A stretch of DNA of 64,000 nucleotides from Mytilus edulis (Eukaryota; Mollusca; Bivalvia; Mytilida; Mytilidae): assembly GCF_963676685.1 (NCBI RefSeq), contig NC_092354.1:17428746-17492745 (forward strand), in the 5' to 3' direction. This document shows, piece by piece, positions 33,001-43,808 of this stretch (positions are counted from its first letter, which is position 1; every line of letters begins with the position of its first letter). The translations under genes and the position numbers were made by a program. The notes under the pieces are model-generated. The model saw only the letters and a program-made list of their open reading frames with translations. It ran no database searches and was not told the origin of the DNA.

Positions 33001-34430
33001 TGTTTCGTAGCATTTTATTCCTGTAAGACCCAAACATGCAGTTAATTAAAAAAGAATCTAGACTTTATGTTCTTTTCGTGTATCTAACTTTTGTTTTGGT
33101 AAATAATAAATTACTTATTGAAATATCAGGTAACAAACCCGCATTAATTGCTTGGACAAATGAAATATCAACTTGGACAAAATGGCTACCGCTTGAAAAA
33201 TGACTGTGTAGCGATGGTTTTATAGAATCTACAATTTTTGAACTCACGAACAATGAGGCAAATTTTTGTTCTTTCGGTAGATGTTATTATCTCACATTTT
33301 TTAGACATTTTTAGCTATTTTTATACAACTACCTTTTAGCCGTTAATTCAACGAAAAACGTCATTAGACATTTTTCATATTCCAGCTTAATATGCAGCCA
33401 CTGGGTCAAACGAAATTCGACGAAAGAACGGCTTTAATTTAACCAAGAACTGACACACTTTGTTGCTTCTGCCAAGTTTCGGGAAGATCAGAGAATAAGA
33501 AATAGGATCACTATATAGATAAGAGTTACCACAGTTGTTCAAAAATGTAACGTTGGACATCCGGTTTTTTTTTTATATAGCTTTGTTGTTTTTATCCATA
33601 AATATACTAGATATTACTAAGCATATGACCAAGAGCTATAAGAACAAAAAGGAAAACATATACTAAATTAGTTTTATAGTGGTTAGTGTTTGATAACATT
33701 TTATTTTGTTTTGTGGAGGAAATTTCGAAGATTCTGTTTTAAATCATAGGGGTTGTGTCAACGTATATTTGTTCCACCTAACAGAAGTTCCAGTGGAAAC
33801 TTTATTATAAACAATGTCATAATACCTGTACCTGATGGAACAAATATTCCATACTATTTATTCAGTTAGGAAGATCTACAGTAACTGTAACATTTATTCC
33901 TGTGGAAGTAATATTCCAGAATATTCTTTCCATTTGGAACTTACATTATGAAGGAACTTCTATTCCGTGACAGTTGTAGGAACAGCGTGGGTGACGTTAG
34001 AGCAAGAATGTATTCTCCTTTAGATAATTACTAGAACACACCCGCGAAATCGCGGGCATATACAGCATGTAAACTGTTGTACTAGGATGATTTTTTGTAA
34101 AAGATATTATGTCTGGGGAATTTCATATAAGGTATCAAAGGCCCTCTCCCTTTTTTACAAAGTCCGTTATGTGCTTCCTTTCTGTTAAATTCAATTATTT
34201 TTCGTGTTTCTTGCCTTATACAACAATTAGTCTTCCCTTTGCTACAATTTTTTTTTGGTAAAAGTTAAATTAAATAAAAAATTTGCATCGCTTCAAATAT
34301 GAAATAAATGAAACTGCTTATAGACCATTATTATTCTAATTGCTTCTAGGACAATCCATCAGTGCTTTTCCTTTTGAGAGCCCTATTAACATGCCAATGG
34401 TAGGATTTGAATCTCGCATAAATGACTAAG
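33000..34430. other. No gene recognised
   Basis: AT-rich. 34030-34060 holds a perfect small hairpin, CCCGCGAAATCGCGGG. That motif and the segment ending CTTCTCGTTTAATAGTATAG near 35525 may be the two ends of one mussel repeat of about 1.5 kb, but I could not confirm this. The 62-codon frame at 33065-33253 has no recognisable domain. Confidence 0.4.
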
Positions 34431-34439
34431 GCTCATTTG

Positions 34440-34640
34440 AGGGGTGGTCTTAGAGGCCTTGATCCCGAAAACCCGTGCTTAAAAACATGAAATCCCGAGG
34501 TGCGTATTTTAACGAAATTCATATCCCGACATTTCGAAATTAAAAAAAAATATTCCCACATCCCGTAAAGATTAATCTCGAAATCCCGAGCTTAAAAACA
34601 CCCGATCCCGAAGTCCCGAAAAAGGTCCTGCCTCCCTCTA
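34440..34640 (+). repeat. Repeat with ATCCCGA motifs
   Basis: GATCCCGAAAACCCG, GAAATCCCGAGGTG, ATATCCCGAC, AATCCCGAGCTTAAAAACA and CCGAAGTCCCGAAAAAGGTC follow in a row. I recall the family from mussel sequences. Class unknown. Confidence 0.65.
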
Positions 34641-34893
34641 GTCTCTACCCTACTTTCATTTTTGCCAAATCACTACTTTCACTTTCATTTTCATTTTCTA
34701 CTATTTCGTATTTCGTATAACAATTATGGTTCTTGCGATCTAATTTAAAACACCATGATATGGAGAACGCTCTGATTAGCTTATTTATTTTTCGATTTTT
34801 GTTATCTATCATACGATTGGTTGTTTTAAACCTGAAGTCTTATCTATGACTAAAAGTCAGTCTGATGACGGAATCAATATCCAGACTCCTTTT

Positions 34894-35360
34894 GGTGTCA
34901 GACCACCAATTACTCCCTCCAATTTAGAACGTATTAAAAGTAGCCCTACTCTGACACACAATAGTGCTTTTGATGTCCTTGTTTATTTAAACTAACCAAT
35001 AAATTTGCAGAAATGAAACTTTTGGTGAAAGAGAAATAAATCTAGATCATTTTGAGCCAAAATTTACTTGTCTATGAGTTTGCATTAAAAATTGAGGATT
35101 AATGCGCTCCATAGTATACTAATTTTAGATTTCCAGAAAACCAGGTTTTTGTTTTGGAGTACCTCTGTTTGATGGTCAGTTATTTTGTTAGAAGGCTTTA
35201 AAGGTATGGTGGAAATTGGCATGTAGAAAGCTGATACATGTACAATTAAGGATATACCTGGTTTCTATGAAGTTAAACTTAAGGTAAAACATTTAGAAAG
35301 CTGTGAAAATTGCAAAATTTGGTTGAACAGATAGGGATTTTTAATTGGTGGACTGACACC
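34894..35360 (-). mobile_element. 467-bp MITE with GGTGTCAGACCACCAATTA termini, copy 2
   Basis: Starts GGTGTCAGACCACCAATTA and ends TAATTGGTGGACTGACACC (one mismatch). Internal sequence matches copy 1 (9929-10388) in inverted orientation. Flanks share TTT. No reading frame. Confidence 0.88.
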
Positions 35361-35539
35361 TTTATTGACGTTTTTCTCCAAAAATAACTCAATCTGAATA
35401 ATCATAAGAATGGATGAAAAATGCGACTATACATGTTACCTATAGAATATAGAGACATGGTGATTAATCAATCGTGGAAGGAAGAGAAGAGACACACAAA
35501 ATGAGGTCTTCTCGTTTAATAGTATAGATACTCAATTTT

Positions 35540-36345
35540 GTAAATAAACTCCTAGATAAATAAGAGTCCACCTGGAAAATCAAAATAAGTGTTGTAGATA
35601 CGGACTTAGAATGAAGAATTGAATTGTAATTTTGTCGTAAAAAATGTTATAACAATGAACTTGCACAAAGATATGAAAAAGTACATGACAACAAAATATC
35701 ATTTAATCATCAAAACAGAAAAGTCCTAAAATAAAACCAAAAGAACTGAATATAAAGAATGATATTTGTCATGTGCAACAAAGAAGGATGTTGGTGCTTG
35801 ATTGGGTCCTCAAAGTTTTATCTTTAAAATCATAAGAAAAACATTTAAGTCTTAAAGACAACAATCACAGGAACTGGTTGTTGCTTAAAACGAAGATTCG
35901 ATACACTTACGTTTTATCATTTAATTCCAAGCAGGCAACAGTTGAAGGACGCCTCCGGGTGCGGGAATTTCTCGCTACATTGAAGACCTGTTGGTGACCA
36001 TCTGCTGTTGTTTTTTTCTATGGTCGGGTTGTTGTCTCTTTGGCACATTCCCCATTTCCATTCTCAATTTTAAAGAATAATACATTATGAGGTACTCCTT
36101 CGTTGGAGGAATATTCGTGTTAAATTTACAATTATGACACCCACCTGCCAACTGTATCTATGTGTTTGTTGTATGCGTTTTTTTATTAACAGCCATAGCA
36201 TTATTTATACTGTATGTTTTAAACTAACAAAACTCAATAACATGACACATTTTTAGCAATACTCTAACTAAAACACATGTCATAACCCGTAGTCATAATT
36301 GAAAGTCACATCATCAATCAATATGAAATTGTATTACTCATATTG
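35540..36345 (+). repeat. Spacer, then R1 (35940-36072) and R3 (36088-36345) fragments
   Basis: 35540-35930 shows nothing I can name. R1: GACGCCTCCGGGTGCGGGAA ... CATTCTCAATTTTA. R3: GGTACTCCTTCGTTGGAGGA ... ATGACACCCACCTGCC, a relative of 9290-9740 and 18541-19010. Confidence 0.7.
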
Positions 36346-36819
36346 TTTCATTCTTGCTTTCCCTTTAACTTATTTTTCACACCTTGTATTAAAAATTGGA
36401 TATCGTGTTTTTATTCCAGATAAATAGATCACATCTTTGGTTATTATTATAATTATAGTCTGAATTATAACCCGTAAGCATTATATCTGTAGGTATAGGA
36501 ATATTTAAAAACAAATATAGACAATAGACAATATTTATTAGTACAAACACATTTACAATAAATGGTTATGGCATACATGCATACGCCATTGAGATAATAA
36601 ACTGACAATTATTAAATTTACTGTAATTAAATGAGAGTGACATATGCATGCAGTGGTAGTCACACGAAAAAAAATAGACTATAAAAACGTGTGTGTAACT
36701 AGACGGTTAACTCACTATCAATGTTCATGAACAAAATAATAAACAGAAAAAAATAGTATACATATTAAAAAAATATAAATTATACAGATTTTCTTAATAA
36801 AAAACTGCTATTCAAAAGT

Positions 36820-37450
36820 GTGGTTATATGCCTCTGTGTTATATATATCTGAATGCAATTTAATAGAATTGAAATTAAGATAAGTATTAATATTTTGTAA
36901 ATAGGTATCCCTCAATGTTAAATAGCATGGACAGACTGGGAAGAAATGGTATTCATCCTCAATTTCTTGTCTGTTACAGGATAAGCAAATGCGTTGATTT
37001 CTTTCAATGTTGGTACATAGCGCCGCCTTTCTGAATTAATATTTTGTAAATAGGTATCCCTCAATGTTAAATAGCATGGACAGACTGGGAAGAAATGGTA
37101 TTCATCCTCAATTTCTTGTCTGTTACAGGATAAGCAAATGCGTTGATTTCTTTTAAATTTACTGAGAACTGATCTGTCAGTTTTATTTTTACATATGTCA
37201 CAAGTGTGGACACAGATGAGTGTGGATAGTATGTTTGGATGTTTGACAGTGTCTTATGACACAAAAGGAGTTCTGTGTTTTTCCTATATGGTGTTATTAA
37301 CTGTGTTGCACGGTGACAACCAATCTGAGCATTAGAAGTGATATTTTTTTTTTTTATGTTCAAGACAGGCATGGAGGAGACAGTAATTACATTAGTTACC
37401 ATATGAATATGATAGAATGTGTTCTACGTCCGAAAGTTTGATTTTGGATA
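36820..37450 (-). pseudogene. LINE ORF2 3' fragment with a 149-bp internal duplication
   Basis: Minus-strand translation gives a terminal Cys motif ICLSCNRQEIEDEYHFF, then CPCY and TLRDTYLQNIN, the usual C-terminal signature of LINE ORF2. The stretch beginning ATTAATATTTTGTAAATAGG at 36886 is repeated almost identically at 37035, an offset of 149 bp. The 111-codon frame 37067-37402 runs in a shifted frame. Confidence 0.75.
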
Positions 37451-37544
37451 CATTTTGTAGCTAGGAGAGCAACACATAATAGGTTCATTTTTTTCACGTG
37501 TTTTTTTTCTAAATGGGAGATGATATCTAGATTTTGAGAACATG

Positions 37545-37830
37545 ATATAAGGAGCCTGTAACTCAGTGATTGCCGTTTATTTATGTGTTACATATTATTT
37601 ATTTTTTAGTTATTTTTTAACATAAATAAGGCCATTAGTTTTCTCGTTTGAATTGTTTTATATTGTCATTTCGGTGCCTTTTATAGCTGATTATACGGTA
37701 TTGGCTTTGGTCGTTGTTTATGGCCGTACAGTGTCGTGAGTGACCTGTAGTTGTTAATTTCTGTGTCGATTTGGTCTCTTGTGGAGAATGGTTTCATTGG
37801 CAATCATACCACATCTTTTTTATATGTATT
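37545..37830 (-). repeat. Mussel interspersed repeat R2, reverse orientation
   Basis: GCCATTAGTTTTCTCGTTTG, TATGGCCGTACAG, GGTCTCTTGTGGAGAATGG and GGCAATCATACCACATC are complements of the plus-strand copies at 48780 and 62240. Confidence 0.85.
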
Positions 37831-38394
37831 TGCTTACTACTGGTATGGTTCTATTTATATTACTTTGTGGTGGATCGTCAGTATCATTAGTAATTTTTTT
37901 TGTTAAAATGTCGAATTGTTCCTCAGATTAGAATACATTTATTGGTTTTTAGTAATGGCAATGCCTGACATGATGCTTGGGGCTAAATGAGCTAGGGTGT
38001 AAACCTCTATGCCGATTTATATAAATTCTTTGATTATTTCTCCTCCAAAGCTGGTCGAGGCAAAGAAAAATTTTGACCAATATGAAAATGATTTCACCAA
38101 AAGAACCTTTGTGAGCATGCTTCAAAGACTCATAACTGCTCCAAAAGTAATCTGATAGAATTTCAAGCATGTCTAGCAGATATTATCAACATCTACTTAA
38201 TTAGTTATAGTATTCAAAAGGTATTGCAAAATTATTCCTTTTCATTTTTTGTTTTGTTATATGGATACAAATATAAGTGAAACATGTACCAATACAATAT
38301 TTGTTGTGGTATGGAAGTGTAGTAATTAACATTTACTGTACATGTAGCAATGTTAATTCACACAAATTAAGAAATAAACAAATGAATGGAACAG
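37831..38394. other. AT-rich stretch, no gene recognised
   Basis: Only a 73-codon minus frame (37949-38170) without a recognisable domain. Confidence 0.4.
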
Positions 38395-38570
38395 ATGCTC
38401 CACAGGGCGCAGCTTTATAAGACCGCAGAGGTTGAACCCTGAACGGTTGGGGTTAGTATAGACACAACATTCAAGCTGGATACAGCTCTGAATTTGGATT
38501 GTGATTAAATAGTTGACACAGCTTAGGTTTCTGACACAGAATGAATGTGGTCTAATGAACTGAAAATATT
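38395..38570 (+). repeat. Mussel interspersed repeat (GGTTGAACCCTGAACGGTTG)
   Basis: GGGCGCAGCTTTATAAGACC ... GAACCCTGAACGGTTGGGG ... TTTGGATTGTGATTAAATAG. I recognise it as abundant in mussels, possibly part of a larger retroelement. Confidence 0.7.
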
Positions 38571-38667
38571 TTTTTTTCTTTTGAGCAATTCACCAAGCTG
38601 TTGAATATTAATCCTTTAAAAAAAATATACTTGAGGTAATTTTCTTTTTAATTTCTGAAATCTGAAA

Positions 38668-39537
38668 TTAGAAAAATTTACCCCCCCCCCATTTATGAGG
38701 TTTATCACCTGTGTGTGTTCTCATATGTATCTGTAAAGAATAAAGGCGACTAAACCCTTTACCACATACATGTACATCACAGTCATGAGGTTTTTCACCT
38801 GTATGTGTTCTCGTGTGTCTCTGCAAATTACATAACTGACTAAACCGTTTACCACATACATCACAGTCATGAGGTTTATCACCTGTATGTGTTCTCGTGT
38901 GTCTCTGCAAATTACATAACTGACTAAACCGTTTACCACATACATCACAAACATGAGGTTTATCACCTGTATGTGTTCTCGTGTGTCTCTGCAAATTACA
39001 TAACTGACTAAACCGTTTACCACATACATCACAAACATGAGGTTTATCCCCTGTATGTGTTCTCGTGTGTCTCTGCAAATTACATAACTGACTAAACCGT
39101 TTACCACATACATCACAAACATGAGGTTTATCATCTGAGTCTGTTCTCATATGTATTTGTAAGCTACTACGCTGACTAAATCCTTTACCACATACATTAC
39201 AGTCATGAGGTTTTTCACCTGTATGAGTTAGAACGTGTCTCTTTAAACGGCTAGGCTTAAAAAAATATTTTAGCACATACAGTAAAACCTGACTAAACCG
39301 AACCCTTTCGGGACTTGAGATTTCGTTCGGTTTTGGCAGGTATTCGGTTTCATCAGGTTCACAATGCATAAAATGTGATATGATTGGTCTTCAGAACAAG
39401 TTTAGATTAGACAGGTTTCCGGTTTATTCAGGGTTCGGTTTAATCAGGTTTCACTGTATATCACATTTATAAGACTTATCTCCAGAATGTGGTTTTATGT
39501 GTCTTTTAAGATTACTTTCTCGAAAATAATCTTTAAT
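38668..39537 (-). pseudogene. ZNF-C: second finger module of the ZNF-D gene, broken by a stop and a transposon
   Basis: It continues the ZNF-D frame after a TGA stop at about 39538-39540. Readable blocks are DYFRESNLKRH, a finger start YKCDI, then the 177-bp insertion at 39280-39456, then KYFFKPSRLKRH, one finger ending HMRTD (last His lost), four near-identical fingers (CDVCGKRFSQLCNLQRHTRT), a finger with a two-residue insertion between its cysteines (CDVHVC), and a truncated end at a C-run (38681-38690). The 233-codon open frame 38668-39369 takes its ATG and about 30 residues from the inserted element, so it is not the ancestral start. Whether any product is made is unknown. Confidence 0.8.
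39280..39456. mobile_element. 177-bp TA-flanked MITE (mariner/pogo type) inside ZNF-C
   Basis: Termini CAGTAAAACCTGACTAAACC and the inverse GGTTTAATCAGGTTTCACTG, each next to TA (39278-39279 and 39457-39458). The paralogous finger of ZNF-D (40571-40600) reads TTAGCACATATATCACATTT without interruption, which is the exact empty site. No transposase. TA duplication and CAGT ends fit the Tc1/mariner-pogo group. Confidence 0.92.
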
Positions 39538-40911
39538 TCAAACGTCACATTCATGAGGTGCATCCCTATCCTGTGTTTCATTTTGAATTTGTACTGTACT
39601 ATTACTCGCTAGATCATCTACCTCATTACTCACTAGATCCTCTACCTGATTACTCACTAGATCATCCACCCCATTACTCACTAGATCCTCTACCTGATTA
39701 CTCACTAGATCCTCCATAAGACTAAACCCTTCACAATATACATCACATTTATGAGGTTTATCACCTGTATGCGTTCTCATGTGATTTTGTAAATCACGAC
39801 GCTGAATAAATCCTTTACCACACACATCACAGTCATTAGGTTTATCCCCTGTATGTATTCTCATGTGTCTCTGTAAGCTATTACGATGACTAAACGCTTT
39901 ACCACATACATCACAGTTATGAGGTTTATCACCTGTATGTGTTCTCATGTGAATCTGTAAGTCACCACGCTGCCTAAACCCTTTACCACATACATCACAC
40001 TCATGAGGTTTATCACCTGTATGTGTTCTCATGTGAATCTGTAAGACTCCACGCTGCCTAAACCCTTTACCACATACATCACATACATGAGGTTTATCAC
40101 CTGTATGTATGCTTGTGTGATTCTGTAAATCACGACGCCTAATAAAGCCTTTACCACATACATCGCATTCATGAGGTTTATCACCTGTATGTATGCTTGT
40201 GTGATTCTGTAATTCACGACGCCTAATAAAGCCTTTACCACATACATCACATTTATGAGGTTTATCACCGATATGCGTTCTCATATGACTCTGTAAATGA
40301 CCTAACTGACTAAACCGTTTATCACATACATCACACTCATGAGGTTTTTCACCTGTATGTGTTCTCATGTGTCTCTGTAAATGACATAACCGACTAAACC
40401 CTTTACCACATACATCACACTCATGAGGTTTTTCACCTGTATGTGTTCTCATGTGTCTCTGTAAATGACATAACCGACTAAACCCTTTACCGCATACATT
40501 ACAATCATGGAGTTTTTCACCTGTATGTATTTTCATGTGAATCTGTAAACGGCTAGGCTTAAAAAATATTTTAGCACATATATCACATTTATAAGACTTA
40601 TCTCCATAATGTGTTTTTATGTGTCTTTTTAGATTACTTTCTCGAAAAAATTCTTTACCATAAATGTCACATTCATGAAGTGTATCCCTATCCTGAGTTT
40701 CATTTTGTATGTGTACGGTACTATTACTCGTAATATCCTCCACATCATTACTCGCTAGATCCACCATCTCATTACTCGCTAGATCCACCACCTCATTACT
40801 CGCTAGATCTACCATCTCATTACTCTCTAGATCTTCCACATCATAACTCGCTAGATCCACCATCTCATTACTCGCTAGATCATCCCCCTTATTACTCTGT
40901 TGATCATCCAT
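39538..40911 (-). CDS. C2H2 zinc-finger protein with acidic repeat leader (ZNF-D, 457 aa)
   Basis: Residues ~1-70 are acidic short repeats (LASNEMVDLASN, VEDLESN) followed by HIQNETQDRD. Then come a degenerate finger (CDIYGKEF, second Cys replaced by Tyr), ten standard C2H2 fingers with TGEKPH/TGDKPH linkers, and one degenerate finger (CDVYCEGF). A second leader block follows (VEDLVSN ... VDDLASNSTVQIQNETQDRD), and the frame then stops at the beginning of what was another finger module (ZNF-C). So ZNF-D is the first half of an originally longer, internally duplicated protein. The start is the first ATG inside the predicted acceptor at 40978-40979. Presumed nuclear DNA-binding protein, target unknown. 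Confidence 0.83.
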   Translation of the reverse strand: MDDQQSNKGDDLASNEMVDLASYDVEDLESNEMVDLASNEVVDLASNEMVDLASNDVEDITSNSTVHIQNETQDRDTLHECDIYGKEFFRESNLKRHIKTHYGDKSYKCDICAKIFFKPSRLQIHMKIHTGEKLHDCNVCGKGFSRLCHLQRHMRTHTGEKPHECDVCGKGFSRLCHLQRHMRTHTGEKPHECDVCDKRFSQLGHLQSHMRTHIGDKPHKCDVCGKGFIRRRELQNHTSIHTGDKPHECDVCGKGFIRRRDLQNHTSIHTGDKPHVCDVCGKGFRQRGVLQIHMRTHTGDKPHECDVCGKGFRQRGDLQIHMRTHTGDKPHNCDVCGKAFSHRNSLQRHMRIHTGDKPNDCDVCGKGFIQRRDLQNHMRTHTGDKPHKCDVYCEGFSLMEDLVSNQVEDLVSNGVDDLVSNQVEDLVSNEVDDLASNSTVQIQNETQDRDAPHECDV

Positions 40912-40977
40912 CTAATTACTCATTGGATCCTCCACTTTATCCATGCTAATGATTAGGCTCCTGTATGTCCTGTATGA

Positions 40978-40979
40978 CT
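40978..40979 (-). other. Probable 3' splice site upstream of ZNF-D
   Basis: On the minus strand GATTTTTTTTGTTTC is followed by TTACAG and then TCATACAGGACATACAGG. Same position relative to the ATG as in the other three loci. Confidence 0.55.
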
Positions 40980-41049
40980 GTAAGAAACAAAAAAAATCGA
41001 ATGTTAAGTCTTAAAAGACTGACCCTCCCTTCAAATGACAGTTGTGTTA

Positions 41050-41339
41050 TAATGATTATAAGAAAGCATAAGATCAGTAGAACAGGGTAGCGCGCTAGGG
41101 TTTTGGTATTTGGTCAACGTAGAGCCGTAGAGCGGGATATATCACGCAGGGTAGAGCACTAGGTCTTTGGTATTTAATCAAGGTAGAGTCGTACCATTAC
41201 AGTACTAAAGTTGGCAGATGTAAATACATGTAATATAAGAATGGAATACATAGTGCTCTGGGGCTCTGTCTCAACCAAATACCAAAGACCTAGTGCTCTA
41301 GCCTGCTCTACCGGGCTCTACTATTTTCTTATCATCATT
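41050..41339. mobile_element. ~290-bp inverted-repeat element next to ZNF-D
   Basis: Left arm AATGATTATAAGAAAGC ... TAGAGCACTAGGTCTTTGG. Right arm CCAAAGACCTAGTGCTCTAG ... TTTCTTATCATCATT. GTTA flanks both ends (41046-41049 and 41340-41343). The left arm contains an extra tandem copy of the GTAGAGC(A)CTAGG...TTTGGTATTT block. No coding capacity. Confidence 0.75.
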
Positions 41340-41572
41340 GTTACACTACTAGCTAAATATAAGATCTCTGTTTTTCATACAGTGATTTTGGTGTAACGTA
41401 CTGGACATTTATTAGTCTGTATGTTTGAGTAGAATTCTGCTTCAATAATATTTTTGACATGTATAAGTAATAGATATTTCTTACTGGTGCATATCTAATT
41501 AATTTTCTTATTCATTTTTTGCATATATATGATCAAAACCAATCAGTCAAATGTCAATATTGCAGTATAATG

Positions 41573-41960
41573 ATGTACTCCTTCATTGAAAGAAGATTCA
41601 TTTTACCGTTAAAATAATGACTCCTTCTTGCATATTATATCTACATGTATCTCTGTGTGTCTGTAGTGTGTGTTCTCCTTCATAGGAGGAAGATGCGTTT
41701 TACAGTCACAATTATGATTCCTACCTGCCGTCTGTGTATATATCTCTTTGTATTTAACAGTCACAATTATGATTCGTTTCTGCCGTCCATGTACTAGTAT
41801 CTATCTTTTTTTTGTCTTGAAGTTTCACATTCACTATCAATGTTTATATTAAAAATTGCAAAAACACAGTTCTAATAATACTCAACTTACATGACATATT
41901 TGTAGCAATGCTCTAATTAAAATGTCATCCTATGACCTGTAGCCATACATGATGTTCTCA
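41573..41960 (+). repeat. Repeat R3, diverged copies
   Basis: GTACTCCTTCATTGAAAGAA and GTTCTCCTTCATAGGAGGAAG with following ATGATTCCTACCTGCCG match 9290-9740 and 18541-19010. Sequence between 41960 and 42530 shows nothing that I can name. Confidence 0.65.
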
Positions 41961-42529
41961 GGTAAAAGGCCTATTCGAAGTTTCTATCAGAAGTGCTGTA
42001 TTTTATGTTATTTTATTCCTTAGAGAAATTGAATCAAATTAACCGTAAAAAATAGGGGGTCACGTACCATTTAAGCTCAAAATTTATTTTTAAACATGAC
42101 TTGTATGTGAAAGGGACAATTTTCCAATGAAATGATAGGGAAAATAGAGGTGTTGACATAATTTTATCGGAATATCTAAAAAAACGTCCTATGACACTTG
42201 GTCAAAAACTGTGATGTAAAAAGCTGAAATGAAGCTTTAAAGAATGAGCAAATAAAAAACATAGATCACCGATAAGAAAAACAATTATTTTGCATTAAAA
42301 CCCAAATTTTTGGCCGGAAAATGGTAAAAATGGGTGAAATGTCATTTTGAGCCTTTTAGAAATACACATAATAACAAAAATATTCTTTATGTGACATAAT
42401 TACAATGATCTAACATTTCTAATCAATCAAAATATTTAATAAAATAATATCGAATTTATAAAAAACTCACACGACAAGTACTGTTTGAGTGCAATGTAAT
42501 TCATGCGTGACATTATGCGCAGTCGAATA

Positions 42530-42782
42530 GTCCCGATCTACCTTAAGCGTGACGCGGGATTACCATTTTTTTGTAAGCGTGACGCGGGATTACCAATTTT
42601 TTTGTAAGCGTGACACGTGAAAGTCAAATTATTGTGCAGTGAAAACGGGAAATGAGATAAAGCGGGTCACAGAAAATTACAAATACAATTTAAATTGCTT
42701 ACGTACAAAGCGAAAGCGGGATACGGGAATCTGACAACACAGTAAGCGGGATTCGGGATCAGACCCCCAAAACAAGACCCGT
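42530..42782 (-). repeat. TCCCGCTTA repeat, reverse copy
   Basis: TAAGCGTGACGCGGGATTAC occurs twice in tandem, then AAAGCGGGATACGGGAATCTG and TAAGCGGGATTCGGGATCAG. Inverse of 12893-13110. Confidence 0.75.
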
Positions 42783-43294
42783 ACAGAAAAGATAATAACG
42801 GAATAAAAGAGTGTAGAAAAAATGGCTCACAAATACAAAACACAGAATAATAGGTCAAAATAATGGAGAAAACTAGGGTTCTTAGATATAGAAATATAGA
42901 ATAATAATGGGCACTAAATCATTTAATTGAATTCAAGAATAAAAAAAAGTGAAGGATCCCTTTTTAGACCTTCATACAATGTACGCGTAAGTGATAAGAT
43001 ATGGCGGATAATAATGATTCATATAATCCATTCTTACATTTTCTCCATGTAATTATCTGTTTAAACAATTTCATGATATTAGTAAGTAATTTACATTAAT
43101 TTTGATTAGATTTTTTTTTGGTTTCATTAACCATGTTAACCTTTCAACTTTTCCGTGTTTTATTTTTAACATATATAAAAAATAAAGCGTTAAGTATTTT
43201 TTTATTGTGACACAGTCAATACTGTTTGTCATAGCTTCATATGATTAGGTTGTAAAATTTTGACCTTCAGTTTTCACGTTTTTAAAAAAATTTA

Positions 43295-43446
43295 TGGCCT
43301 GACTTTCATTTACTTAAATTGTCATCCTGCTTTCTTTCAAAGTATCTCATCCTCTCCTCCTTTTTTTTTTTTAACTCAAAACTCCTTTCCTGCTTATTTT
43401 CAATGTTCATCCTAGCCCTCCCATACAAATCAAATAGTAGCTCCCT
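43295..43446 (+). mobile_element. Truncated copy of the 282-bp CTCCTGTCCTGCC element
   Basis: Matches the right half of 61946-62227: AACTCAAAACTCC, TCATCCTAGCCCTCCCATAC and CAAATAGTAGCTCCCTT at the end. The left terminal repeat is missing. Confidence 0.75.
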
Positions 43447-43595
43447 TAGTCGCCAAAATGTAACCGTTACTATACTTTAAAAAAAATGAAATGAGCGTAT
43501 ACACATAATATTATTTATCTATATGAATTGAAGGCGCAATTACTACATATTAAATACATCGTCTACCAAAACCAATAACAACAACAACAAAAATC

Positions 43596-43666
43596 CATCG
43601 GCAATCCTCGGGAGAATCCGTTACTCTCTTTTTGAAGGTACGGAATCCACCGATTTGTTACGAATG
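43596..43666 (+). mobile_element. Mini palindromic element, copy 3
   Basis: CATCGGCAATCCTCGGGAGA ... GGAATCCACCGATTTGTTAC, then GAATG. Same body as copies 1, 2 and 4. No clear target duplication. Confidence 0.7.
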
Positions 43667-43734
43667 CCCCTCCAATTAGTGCCCGTGATTATTTATTACG
43701 TGAATATATGCAGGCCCTCTGTACAATGTTTCCT

Positions 43735-43808
43735 CATTCGTCTCAAATCGGCCGATTCCGTACCCTGATAGAAGGAGAGTAGCGGATTCTACCGAGGATT
43801 GCCGAATG
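43735..43808 (-). mobile_element. Mini palindromic element, copy 4 (74 bp, intact ends)
   Basis: Starts CATTCGTCTCAAATCGGCCG and ends GAGGATTGCCGAATG. Perfect 10-bp target duplication AATGTTTCCT at 43725-43734 and 43809-43818. Best-preserved copy. It lies inverted 70 bp from copy 3. Confidence 0.88.

Noticed and set aside
34030-35530. Single 1.5-kb transposon bounded by CCCGCGAAATCGCGGG and CTCGTTTAATAGTATAG
   Set aside because: Only a recollection that these ends co-occur. No inverted repeat or target duplication joins them in this window.
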